This document shows positions 32,201-44,200 of a DNA stretch of 64,000 bases, one piece after another; the stretch's first letter is position 1; every line of letters starts with the position of its first letter. Under the pieces are notes generated by a model. That model had not been told where the DNA came from. It did no database searches and worked only from the letters and a program-made list of their open reading frames with translations. Origin of the DNA: Pyxidicoccus xibeiensis (GTDB lineage Bacteria; Myxococcota; Myxococcia; Myxococcales; Myxococcaceae); NCBI RefSeq assembly GCF_024198175.1, contig NZ_JAJVKV010000024.1:1-64000 (forward strand). The letters run 5' to 3'. Position numbers and translations under genes: made by a program.

Positions 32201-35200
32201 CTTGGGAGGAAGGGAGACGGGACGCGCCTCCAGCAACTGGGAGACGGCCAGCTCCAGGTCCTCCAGGAGGATGCGCCAGGAGACGGCATCCACGACGAGG
32301 TGGTGGGCGGCGAGGAAGAGGCGCTGAGGGCGTCCGGGCCCGGCGTCGAGGAGTGCGGCGCGCAGCAGCACGCCCTCATCCAGGCGGAGGCTGCGCTGCA
32401 CGTCGGCGCAGGCGGCCTCGACGAGAGAAGGCAGCGCGTCCTGGGAAGCGGAGGCCAGGTCCACGGAGCGAAGCGAGAAAGCGTCCGGAGGAGCAGCGAA
32501 GGACTGCTCCCAGGCCCCGTGCGAGGCGCGAGAGAAGCGCAGGCGCAGGGCGTCGTGATGGACGACAAGGGAGAGCAGTGCCTGCTGGAGCACGGAGGGC
32601 TCCAGACGGCGGCGCAGCACCAGCAGCAGGGACTGATTGAAGTGGTGGGCCTGGGGCAGCTCCCGCTCGAAGAACAGGTGCTGGATGGGCGTGAGGGGCG
32701 CCTCACCGGTCACCGGCCCCTGCTCCTCCACGGACACGGCAGCGGAATCGGGAGCGAGCACCGCGGCCAGCTTCGCGATGGTCTGCTGCTCGAAGAGCTG
32801 CCTCGGTGAGAGCTGCAGCCCGACCTGCCGGGCGCGGGCCACCACCTGGAGGATGATGATGGAGTCACCCCCCAGCTCGAAGAAGTTGTCGTGGATGCCG
32901 ACCTGCTGCACGCCCAGGGCGCGCGTCCACAGGGCCGCGAGCTTCTCCTCCACGGAGTTGCGAGGAGCGACGAACGCGTGCTCCAGCGTGGGCCGCTCGC
33001 CCGTGGGCGCCGGCAGCGCCTTGCGGTCCACCTTGCCATTGGGCGTGAGGGGCAGCGCGTCCAGCACCACGAAGGCGGCCGGCACCATGTACTCGGGCAG
33101 CGCGTCCTTCACGGCCTCGCGCAGGGCACCGGTATCCACGGTCTCACCCGGTGCCGTCACGACGTAGGCCACCAGGCGCTTCACGCCCGGCACGTCCTCG
33201 CGGGCCACCACTACGGCCTCGCGCACCTGGGGCGCGCGCAGCAGCACGGCTTCGAGCTCACCGACCTCGATGCGGTAGCCACGCACCTTCACCTGCGTGT
33301 CGCGGCGGCCGAGGAACTCCAGCACGCCGTCCGGCCGCCACCGCGCCAGGTCTCCGGTGCGGTACAGCCGGCCTCCGGGCTCGGTGCCGAACGGGTCCGG
33401 CACGAAGCGCTCCGCCGTCAGCGCCGCGTCCAGGTAGCCGCGCGCCAGGCCGTCGCCGCCGACGAACAGCTCCCCGGGCACACCGGCGGGAACGGGCTGG
33501 CCGTTGCCGTCCAGCAGGTACACCTGCGTGTTCGCGATGGGCCGCCCAATGGGCACGGAGTCGCCCGGCTGCGAGGGCTCCGTCATCCGGAAGCAGCTCG
33601 TGAAGGTGGTGCTCTCGGTGGGGCCGTAGCAGGCCGTCACCGGAATCTTCAGCTCGGTGAGCACGCGGCGCACGTGGGGCGCGGACACGACGTCGCCACC
33701 CGTGAGGAGCTGGCGCACGGAGGCCAGGCCCTGGATGTCGGCGTCGACCATCTGGCTGAAGAGGCCCGCCGTCAGGTGCAGCGTGGTGACGGCGTGGCGG
33801 GTGAGGACCTCCCGCAGCTCGCGCACGTCACTGGGGGCCTGGGGCGGGTAGACCACCAGCCGGCCGCCATTGAGGAGGCAGCCCCAGATCTCCACCGTGG
33901 ACGCGTCGAAGGAGATGGGGGCGATGAGCAGGAAGGTGTGCTGGGGGCCCAGCTCCGCGTAGTCGACGCCCTTGACCAGTCGGGCCACGGAGCGGTGCTC
34001 GATGCAGACGCCCTTGGGCCGGCCTGTGGAGCCGGAGGTGAAGTCGATGTACGCGAGGCCACGCGCGGTGGCGCCGTCGCGCGGCGCGGACGTGGGCTCA
34101 CGCTCCAGTGAGGCGCGAGCCTCTTCCAGCAGCAGCACCTGCATGGAGCCAGCGGGCAGCCGCGCGAGCAGCTCGCGCGTCGTCACCAGCACCTCGGGCC
34201 GGGCGTCCTCGACCATGAGGGCCAGGCGCTCCCGAGGGTACGACGCATCCAGCGGCACGTAGGCGCCGCCGGCCTTGAGGATGCCGAGCACGGCGACGAC
34301 GAGCTCCACCGAGCGCTCCAGGCAGAGCGCCACGCGAGCATCCGGTCCCACGCCCATGCGCCGCAGCGCGTGCGCCAGCTGGTTGGCGCGCGCGTCGAGC
34401 TGGAGGTAGGTGAGCTTCTCGGTGGCGGACTCGAGCGCCACGGCGTCCGGGCGCAGCGCCACGTGCTCCGCGAAGAGCGCGTGGAGGGTGGACTCGCCAG
34501 GGAAGTCCACGCGGGTGGCGTTCCACTCCACCAGCACGCGGTGCCGCTCCTGCGCGTCGAGCAGGCTGACCTCGGCCACCGGCCGCTCGGGCGCGGAGGC
34601 GAAGGACTCCAGCACGGTGCTCCACTGCCGCAGCAGCCGCTCCACCGTGGCCGCGTCGAAGCGCCCGGTGTCATAGGAGAACTTCAGCAGCAGCTGCTCG
34701 CCGGGGACGATGGTGGCCGTGAGCGGGTAGTTGGAGCGCTCGAAGACCTCGATGTCGCGCACCTCGAGCCCGCTGGCCCGCTCGCGGACCGAGGCATCGA
34801 TGGGGTAGTTCTCGAAGACGAGCAGGCTCTGGAAGAGGGACGTGCCGCGCGGCACGGCGCTCCAGCCCTGCACCTGTGCCAGCGGGCTGTGCTCGAACTG
34901 GCGGAGCGCGTGCTGCTGCTCCTGGAGTCCCTTCAGCCACGACAGGACGGAGTCGCGCTCGGCCAGCCGCACGCGCACCGGCAGCGAGCCGATGAAGAGG
35001 CCCACCATCTCCTCCACGCCAGGCAGCGCGGGGGGACGGCCGGAGACGGTGGCACCGAAGACGACGTCGCTCTCGTCGGAGGAGCGTCCCAGCACCAGCG
35101 CCCACGCCGCCTGCACCAGGGTGCTCAAGGTGACGGAGTGCGCACGGCTCAGCGCGCCCAGCGCCGACGTGGCCTGGGGCGACAGGAGCACCTTGCGAAT

Positions 35201-38200
35201 CTCCAGCGAGGACAGCGCCTGCTTGGAGCCGGGCTCGCGGTCTCCGGGCAGGGGCGTCGGCGTGGAGAAGCCGGCCAGCCGCTCACGCCAGAAGCGCTCG
35301 GCCTGGGTGTAGTCCTGGCGGCGCAGCCAGGCGATGTAGTTGCGGTAGGGCGGCGCTTCCTCGAGGCGCGGCGCGCGGCCCTGGAGGAAGGCGTCGTAGA
35401 GGACGAACAGCTCCTGGAAGAGGCGGCCCTGGCTCCAGCCGTCCATCAGCAGGTGGTGATGGCTCCAGACGAGCCGCTGCACCCCATCCAGCTGGATGAG
35501 CGTCACGCGCATCAGCGGCGCGCGGGAAAGGTCGAAGCCCTGGGCCCGGTCCTCGGCGAGGAACGCGTCGACGCGAGCACGCTGCTCCTCGCCGGACAGC
35601 CCCCGCCAGTCGAGCTGCCCCCAGGGCAGGTCCACCCGAGGCTGGACGAGCTGGAGCGGCTCGGTGAGGCCTTCCCACAGGAAGCGCGAGCGCAGCACCG
35701 GGTGACGGGCCAGCAGGGTCTCCCACGCGCGGCGGAAGGCGACCAGGTCCAGGGGAGTGCGGAAGGTGAGGGTGAGCTGCTCGAAGTACTCGCCCGAGCC
35801 CGGCGTCATCAGGGCATGGAAGAGCATGCCCTGCTGCGTGGGAGAGAGCGGGTAGAGGTCTTCGACGGGGGTGCCCTGGGGCACCAGTCGCGCGAGGGCG
35901 TCCGCGTCGAGCGAGGCGAGCGGGAAGTCGGTGGGCGTGTAGCGCAGCGAGTCCGGAGAGGCGCGCAGGGAGACGAGCTGGCGAAGCACGTCGAGGCAGG
36001 CGTCGGCGAGGGCCTGGACGCGAGCGGCGGAGTGCAGGTGGGGCGAGTACTTGAAGTCGAGCTGGAGGCGGCCCTCCAGCACCAGGGCGTTGAGCTCCAG
36101 CAGGTGCGAGCGCAGGCCGCCCTCGCCCTCGACGGGGCCGGCGGCCTCGGAGGAAAGCGCAAACAGGGACGAAGCAGCGGCGGAGGCGTCGAGCTGGCCC
36201 AGGTAGTTGAAGGCCACGGAAGCCCGGGGCAGCGCACGAAGCGCCTCCTGCACCCCGGGCTGGCCCAGGTAGCGAAGCAGGCCGAAGCCGATGCCGCGAA
36301 GAGGCAGTGCGCGCAGGCCGTCGCGCGCCGAGCGCAGGTGGTCGCCCAGCGAAGCGGAAGACGGTACCGACAGGCGCACGGGCGCCACGGAGGTGAACCA
36401 GCCGACGGTGCGAGACAGGTCCATGCCCGGGAAGACGGCCTCACGGCCATGGCCTTCCACATCGACGAGGAGAGAGGACAGGCCGAAGCAGCGGGAGACG
36501 GCGACGCCAAGAGCGGCCAGCAGCAGCTCATCCGGCCGGGCCCGCCAGGAAGTGGCGGCGTCCTGGAGAAGCAGGCGGGTGGTGTCGGCCTCCAGGGAGA
36601 CGGCGAGACTGCGCGCGGAGGCGACAGCGTTGGTCCCGGAAGCGTCGGTGGGGAAGGCGGGAGGAGGAGGCGAAGCCAGCCTCGTCCAAAGCGCCAACTC
36701 CCGCTCCATTTCGTTGGAGCGCGCATGGGCCTGAAGCCGCTCGGCCCAGGACTTCAGGGAGGAAGACTTGGGAGGAAGGGAGACGGGACGCGCCTCCAGC
36801 AACTGGGAGACGGCCAGCTCCAGGTCCTCCAGGAGGATGCGCCAGGAGACGGCATCCACGACGAGGTGGTGGGCGGCGAGGAAGAGGCGCTGAGGGCGTC
36901 CGGGCCCGGCGTCGAGGAGGGCAGCGCGCAGCAGCACGCCTTCGTCCAGGCGAAGGCTGCGCTGCACGTCGGAGCAGGCGGCCTCGACGAGAGTAGGCAG
37001 CGCGTCCTGGGAAGCGGAGGCCAGGTCCACCGAGCGCAGCGAGAAGGCGTCCGGAGGCGCGGCGAAGGACTGCTCCCAGGCTCCCTGCGAGGAGCGAGAG
37101 AAGCGCAGGCGCAGGGCGTCGTGATGAACGACGAGGGAGAGCAATGCCTGCTGGAGCACGGAAGGCTCCAGGCGGCGGCGCAGCACCAGCAGCAGGGACT
37201 GGTTGTAGTGGTGTGCCTGGGGCAGCTCCCGCTCGAAGAACAGGTGCTGGATGGGCGTGAGGGGCGCGTCACCGCTCACCGGCCCCTGCTCCTCCACCGT
37301 GGTCGTGGTGCTGCGCACCACGCATGCCAGGGAGGCGATGGTCTGGTTCTCGAAGAGCTGGGCCGGGGTGAACTCGAGTCCGACCTGCCGGGCGCGGGCC
37401 ACCATCTGGATGCCGGTGATGGAGTCACCGCCGCGCTCGAAGAAGTTCTCGTGGATGTCCACGCGCTGCGCACCCAGCAGCTGCGCCCAGATGGCGGCGA
37501 GCTTCTCCTCCACGGGCGTGCGGGGCGCGGCGAACTCGCGCTCCTGCGCGGACTGCGTGCTCTCCGGCGCGGGCAGGGCCTTGCGGTCCACCTTGCCCGC
37601 GGGAGTCAGAGGCAGGCTCTCCAGCACCACGAACGCGGCCGGCACCATGTGCTCGGGGAGCCGCTCGCGCATGAAGGCCTGGAGCGCCTCCGTCGAGCCC
37701 TCCTCGCCGGCCACGTAGGCCACCAACCGCCGCGCTCCCGGGGAGTCCTCGCGCAGCACCACCACGGCCTCGCGCACGGAGCGGTGCTCGGCGAGCACGG
37801 CCTCTATTTCCCCTGGCTCGATACGGAACCCGCGCAGCTTGAGCTGGCTGTCCGTGCGACCGAGGAACTCGAGCCGTCCGTCCGCGCGCAGCCGCACGCG
37901 GTCTCCCGTGCGGTACAGCCGGCCTCCGGGCTCGGCGCCGAAGGCATCCGGCACGAAGCGCTCGGCGGTGAGGTCGGGACGCTGATGGTAGCCCCGGGCC
38001 ACGCCCGCGCCGCCCACGTACAGCTCACCCGGCACGCCCACGGGCACCGGCTGCATGCGCGCGTCCAGCACGTAGGTGCGCACGTTCGGCAGCGGGCGGC
38101 CGATGGTCGGCTGCTCCACGTCCACGTCCGCATCGAGCGTGGCGCAGATGGTCACCTCGGTGGGGCCGTAGGCGTTGATGAAGCGCGCCACGCGGCCCTT

Positions 38201-41200
38201 CCACCGGGCCGCCAGCTCCGGAGGGCACGCCTCGCCCGCGGAGATGAGCGTCTCCAGTGACGCAAGTCCGTGCGCCTCCAGCCGGGACAACACGGCCGGG
38301 GTGAGGGTGGCCGCGGTGATGCCCTGCTCCTCGATGAGCGCGCGCAGCGGCGCGTCTGGGAGCAGCCGCTCCCTCGGGGCCAGGCACACACGGGCTCCGG
38401 CGGCCAGGGTGCCGAAGATCTCGCAGACCGCCGCGTCGAAGCTCAGGCTCGCGAACTGCAGGACGCGGCTCTCGGGACGGTAGCCATGCAGCCGCGCCAC
38501 CGCGCGCGACGTGTTGTAGAGGCCGCGATGCGTGAGCACCGTGCCCTTGGGCCGGCCCGTGGAGCCGGAGGTGTAGATGACGTACGCGGCCTGCGCGCCG
38601 CCACCGAGCGGGCGCGGGGGCTCGACGGGGCTTGCGCCAATCACCGCGGCGTCGGCATCCAGGCACACCACCTGCTCACCGCGCGAGGGCAGCTCGTCGG
38701 CGATGCGCTCCACCGACAGCAGCACCGGTGCGGCGCAGTCCGCGAGCATGTAGGCCAGTCGCTCAGCCGGGTAGCTCGGGTCCAGCGGGACGAAGGCGCC
38801 GCCCGCCTTGAGCACGCCCAGCAGGCCCACCACCAGGTCCAGGCTCCGGTCCAGGCACAGCGCCACCCGGACCTCCGGGCCCACGCCCAGTCCGCGCAGG
38901 TGGTGCGCGAGCTGGTTGGCCCGGCGCTCCAGCTCGCCATAGGTCAGCGCCTGCCCCTCGAAGGTGACGGCGAACGCATCCGCCGTCTGGGCCGCATGCG
39001 CCTCGAAGAGCGCCTGGGCGCGAGCCAGCTCCGGCAGGGGCTCGGCGGTGTCATTCCACTCCACCAGCGCGCGCTGGCGCTCCGCCGGCGCCATCAGAGG
39101 CAGCTCGCAAAGGCGCGTCTCGGGGCGCTCCAGCGCCGCGGACAGCAGGGTGGACAGGTGTCCCAGCAGGCCCTGCAGGGTGCGCTCATCGAAGAGGTCC
39201 GTGCTGTACTCGCACAGGCACTCCAGTCCCCGCGCGGTGCGCGTCACGGACAGCGTGAGGTCGAACTTGGCGGCTCCGGCCTCCGCGGGCAGGCGGCTCC
39301 ACTTCACCCCGGGCAGCTCCACACCCTCCAGGGCCACGGCGTCCTGATACGTCAGCTTGAGCTGGAAGAGCGGGGCGTGGGAGAGGCTGCGCTCGGGGTT
39401 GAGCGCGCGCACCAGCTCCTCGAAGGGCAGGTCCTGATGCGCGGACGCGCCCAGGGTCGTCTCGCGAGCGCGGCCCAGCAGCTCCTGGAAGGAGAGCTGT
39501 CCCTCCAGGCGCGTGCGCAGCACCAGCTGGTTGACGAAGAAGCCGATGAGGCCCTCGGTCTCCACGTGGTGCCGGTTGGCGATGTCCGTGCCAATGGCGA
39601 GGTCCGTCTGCCCGGTGTAGCGGTGCAGCACGGCCTGGAAGGCCGCGAGAACCACCATGAAGGGCGTCGCGCCCTCACGCTGACCCAGCGCCACCACGCC
39701 GTCCGCCAGCGCGCGAGGCAGCACCCGCGTGAAGGTGGCACCCCGGAAGCTCTGCACGGCCGGACGCGGCCGGTCCGTGGGCAGCTCCAGCGACGCGGGC
39801 AGCTCGGCGAGCTGTCGGCGCCAGTATTCGAGCTGCGACTCGCGGGCCTCACCATCCAGCCACGAGCGCTGCCACAGCGCGTAGTCCGAGTACTGGAGCG
39901 CCAGCGCCGGCAGCGGCGAGGGCCGGCCCTCGGTGAAGGCGCCGTAGAGCGCGCCCACCTCGCGCACCAGCACCTCCATGGACCAGCCGTCCGCGACGAT
40001 GTGGTGCAGCGTGAGCAACAGGACGTGGTGCCCTGCATCCAGCTTCAGCAGTCCCGCGCGCAGCACCGGGCCGCGCTCCAGCTGGAAGGGACGCCGGGCC
40101 TCCGCGTCGGCCAGGCGCCGGGCCTCGGCCTCGCGGCGCTCCTCGGGCGGGCCTGACAGGTCCGTGCGCTCCAGCACGAGGGACGCGTCGGCGGAGACGC
40201 GCTGCACGGGCTCGCCGCCGTTGTCATGGAAGGTGGCGCGCAGCACCTCGTGCCGGCGGACCAGCTCTGCCAGGGCGCGCTCCAGGGCCTCCACGTCCAG
40301 CGGCCCGTCCAGCCGGACGGCGGCGGGGAGGTTGTAGAAGGCGCTGTCGGGCCGCAGCCTGTCGAGGAACCACAGGCGCTGCTGCGCGAAGGACAGCGCG
40401 GTGTCGCCCGTGCGCGGCGTGGCCACCAGCGGGGGCCGGGGTGCGCCGACGGGCCTGCCCGCCGCCTCCAGTCGCTCGGCCAGGAGCGCCAGGGTGGGCG
40501 CCTCGAACAGGGTGCGCAGGGGCAGGTCCACGTGCAGCGCGTTGCGCACGCGGGAGATGAGCCGGGTGGCCAGCAGCGAGTGGCCGCCGAGCGCGAAGAA
40601 GTCGTCGTGAACACCGACCTGCTCCACACCCAGCACCTCGCGCCACAGGCCCGCCAGTAGCTGCTCACCGGGCGTGCGCGGCGCGACGTAGGCCTGCGTC
40701 CTCTCGGCCCCGGAAGAGTCCGGAGCCGGCAGCGCGCGCCGGTCCACCTTGCCGTTCGGCGTGCGCGGCAGGGCCGGCAGCACGACGAAGGCCGAAGGCA
40801 CCATGTACCCCGGCAGCCGCGCACCGAGCGCCGAGCGCAGCTCCTCCACGGAGGGAGACGACTCGCCGGGCACCACGTACGCGACCAGCCGCTTGTGGCC
40901 GGGCGAGTCCTCACGGGCCAGCACCACGCTCTCGCGCACGCCGGCATGAGCGGCCAGAGCCGCCTCCACCTCGCCCAGCTCGATGCGGAAGCCGCGCACC
41001 TTCACCTGGAAGTCGGCGCGGCCCAGGTAGGCGATGCGGCCATCCGGCAGGTAGCGGGCCAGGTCGCCCGTGCGGTACATGCGCGCGCCCGGGGTGGCGC
41101 TGAAGGGATCGGGCAGGAAGCGCTCGGCCGTCAGGTCCGGCCGGCCCAGGTAGCCGCGCGCCAGGCCCTCGCCGCTGAGGTACAGCTCTCCGGCGACGCC

Positions 41201-44200
41201 AATGGGCACGGGCTGCAGGCGCTCATCGACCAGGTACACCGCCGTGTCCGACAGGGGCCGGCCGATGGTCGGTTCGGCGCCGGGCGGCACGCGGGCATGG
41301 GTGGAGTAGGTGGTGTCCTCGGTGGGGCCGTAGAGGTTGAAGACGTCCGCCACGGTGCCCAGGGCGTAGAGCGCGTCCACCAGGGGCCGCGGGAGCGCCT
41401 CGCCCGCGAGGTTGACGGTGCGCACGGAGGCCGGCACGGCCCGGGCCCGCACCAGCTCCGCCATGGCGGAGGGCACGGTGTTGACGAGCGTCACCTCGCT
41501 CGCGGCGGGCAGCGACGGCAGGGCCAGCGCGTCCTCGGCCACCACCACGGCGCCGCCGCGAGTCAGGGGCGCGAACAGCTCGAAGACCGACAGGTCGAAG
41601 TTGATGGAGGTCGCGAAGAGGACGCGCGAGAGCTGCTCGGCGGAGAACGTCCGGCCCGCCCAGCGCAGGAAGGCCACGGCGCCGCGATGGGTCAGCGCCA
41701 CGCCCTTGGGGCGGCCCGTGGAGCCGGACGTGTAGAGGATGGCGCAGACGTTGTCGGGCGAGGCCGGGCACGGCAGTGGCGCCACCGGAAGCGCGCCGAG
41801 TGCCGCCGTGTCCAGACACACCACCTGTCCACGCGGAGTGCCCAGCCGCTCGGAGAGCGCCTGCGTCGTGAGGAGCACGCCGGGCGCCGCGTCCTCCACC
41901 ACCAGGGCCAGCCGCTCCCGCGGCCAGCTCGGATCCAGCGGCACGTAGGCACCGCCGGCGCGCTGCACGGCCATCAGCGCCACCACCAGCTCGGCGGAGC
42001 GCCCGATGCACACGCCGACGCGCGACTCGGCGACCACCCCCAGCGTCCGGAGGTGGTGCGCCAGCCGGAGCACCCGCGACTCCAGCTCCGCGTACGTCCA
42101 CCGCGCGTCCCCGGCGATGAGCGCCACCGCCCCGGGCGTGCGCCGTGTCTGCGCTTCCACCAGCAGGGGGACGTTGTCCTCGGGCGCCTCGGAGGAGCGC
42201 GTGTCGTTCCACGCCACCAGGAGCTGGTTCCGCTCCTCGGGGCTCAGCAGGGGCAGCTCGGCGATGCTCCGCTCGGGCGTGGTGACGGCCGCGTGCAGCA
42301 GCGTGCGGAGGTGGCCGGCCACGCGCTCCACGGTGGAGGCGGTGAAGAGGTCCGTGGCGTACTCGAAGGACGCGTCCAGCCCGCCCTCTTGCCCCTCGAA
42401 GAGGAAGAGCGTGAGGTCGAACATCGACGCGCCGGTGTCCACCTCCAGGCGCTCCCAGCGCAGGCCCTCCAGCTCCAGCGCCAGGGCCGGGTCGTCCTGG
42501 AGGACGAGCATGGCCTGGAACAACGGAGCGTGGCTCTGGCTGCGGACGGGCTGCACGGCCTCGACGACGCGCTCGAAGGGCACGTCCTGGTGGGCGAGCG
42601 CGCCGAGCACCCGCTCACGCACCTGACCCAGCAGGCCGAGGAAGGACGGCGCGCCGGAGAGCTCGGCCCGGAACACGAGCGTGTTGACGAAGAGGCCGAT
42701 GACGTCAGCCTGACCGGCGCGGCCACGGCCGGCGACGGGAGTGCCCACGCAGACATCCGGCTGTCCCGACAGTCGGGACAGCAGCACCTGGTAGCCGGCG
42801 AGCAGCACGGCGAAGGGCGTCGTGCCCTCGCGCCGCGCGAGCGCCTGCACCTGCCGCCACAGCCCGGCCTCGAGCTGGAAGGCATGGCGGGCGCCCCGGT
42901 GGCTCTCCACGGCGGGGCGGGGTGCATCGGCGGGCAGCTCCAGCAGCGGCGGCGCGCCGCGCAGGTGCTTCCAGTACTCGAGCTGACCCTCCAGCTCCCC
43001 GCGCTCCAGGCGGGCCCGCTGGGCGGCGGCCTGGTCCACGTAGCGCGCCGGAGGCGGAGGCAGGCGGGGCTCGCGGCCCGCGGCATGAGCGGCGTACAGC
43101 GCTGCCAGCTCACGCGCGAGCACACCCAGGGACGTGCCGTCGGAGACGAGGTGGTGCACGGTGAGCACCAGCACGTGGCGCTCCTCGCCCAGGCGCAGCA
43201 GCACCGCGCGCAGCAGGGGGCCACGGGACAGCTCGAAGGGACGCCGCGCTTCCTCGCGGGCGCGGCGCAGCGCCTCGGCCTCGCGCTGGGCCTCGGGCAG
43301 TCCCGTCAGGTCCTCTCGCTCCAGCCGTGTGCGGCCCTCGGGGAGGATGGACTGCGACGGCCGGCCCTCGTCGGACTGGAAGACGGTGCGCAGCGACTCG
43401 TGACGCTGGACGAGCGCCTGGAGGCTGGCCTCGAGCGAGGCGACCTCGAGACGGCCCTCCAGGCGCAGGCCCACCGGCAGGTGGTACACGGCGCCACCCG
43501 GCTGGAGCTGCTCCAGGAACCACAGTCGCTCCTGCGCGGGAGAGAGCGGGAAGGGGCCGGGGCCGGTGGAGACCTCCTCCACGCGCGCCGGCTGGGGGGC
43601 CGCGGTGGGCAGGGCGCGCGCGAGCTCCTCCAGCGTGCAGCCGGCGAGCAGCGTCTGCATGGGCACCGCGACGCCCAGCTCCTTCTCGAAGAAGTGCGCC
43701 AGCTCCACGGCCGCGAGCGAGTCCAGGCCGTAGCGGGTGAGGGGCGCCGCCGCGTCCAGCTCCTCGGGGCGCACGTGCAGGCGCGGTGCGAGGCGGGCGC
43801 GCAGCCAGGTGACGCGCTCCTCCTCGACGGCGGGAAGCGGGGCGGGCACGGCCTGACCGGGCGTCGACGCCGGCTCGGACGCGGCGGACTCCGACCAGGC
43901 GTGCACCACGGCCAGCTGGCCGTCGAGCAGCGCCTGACGGCAGGCGCGGCGCTGCACCTTGCCGCTCGACGTCTTCGGAAGGGCGCCCGGCTCGATGAGC
44001 AGCAGCGTGTGGGGCTGCACCTCGTGCGTCTCGGCGAGCCGCTGGCGCAGGGCACCGATGACCTCGGTGGGGTCGGCCATGCGGCGTGCATCCACCTCCA
44101 GCACGACGGCGAGCCGCTCCTCGCCCTCTACCTCAAGGGCGAAGGCGGCGCTGCAGCCCGGACGGATGGCGGGGTGGCTCTGGTCCGCCGTCAGCTCCAG

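Noticed and set aside
31320..40449. Possible CRISPR or satellite repeats suggested by recurring DNA
   Set aside because: The repeats are kilobase-scale copies of NRPS domains in frame, not short spaced repeats.
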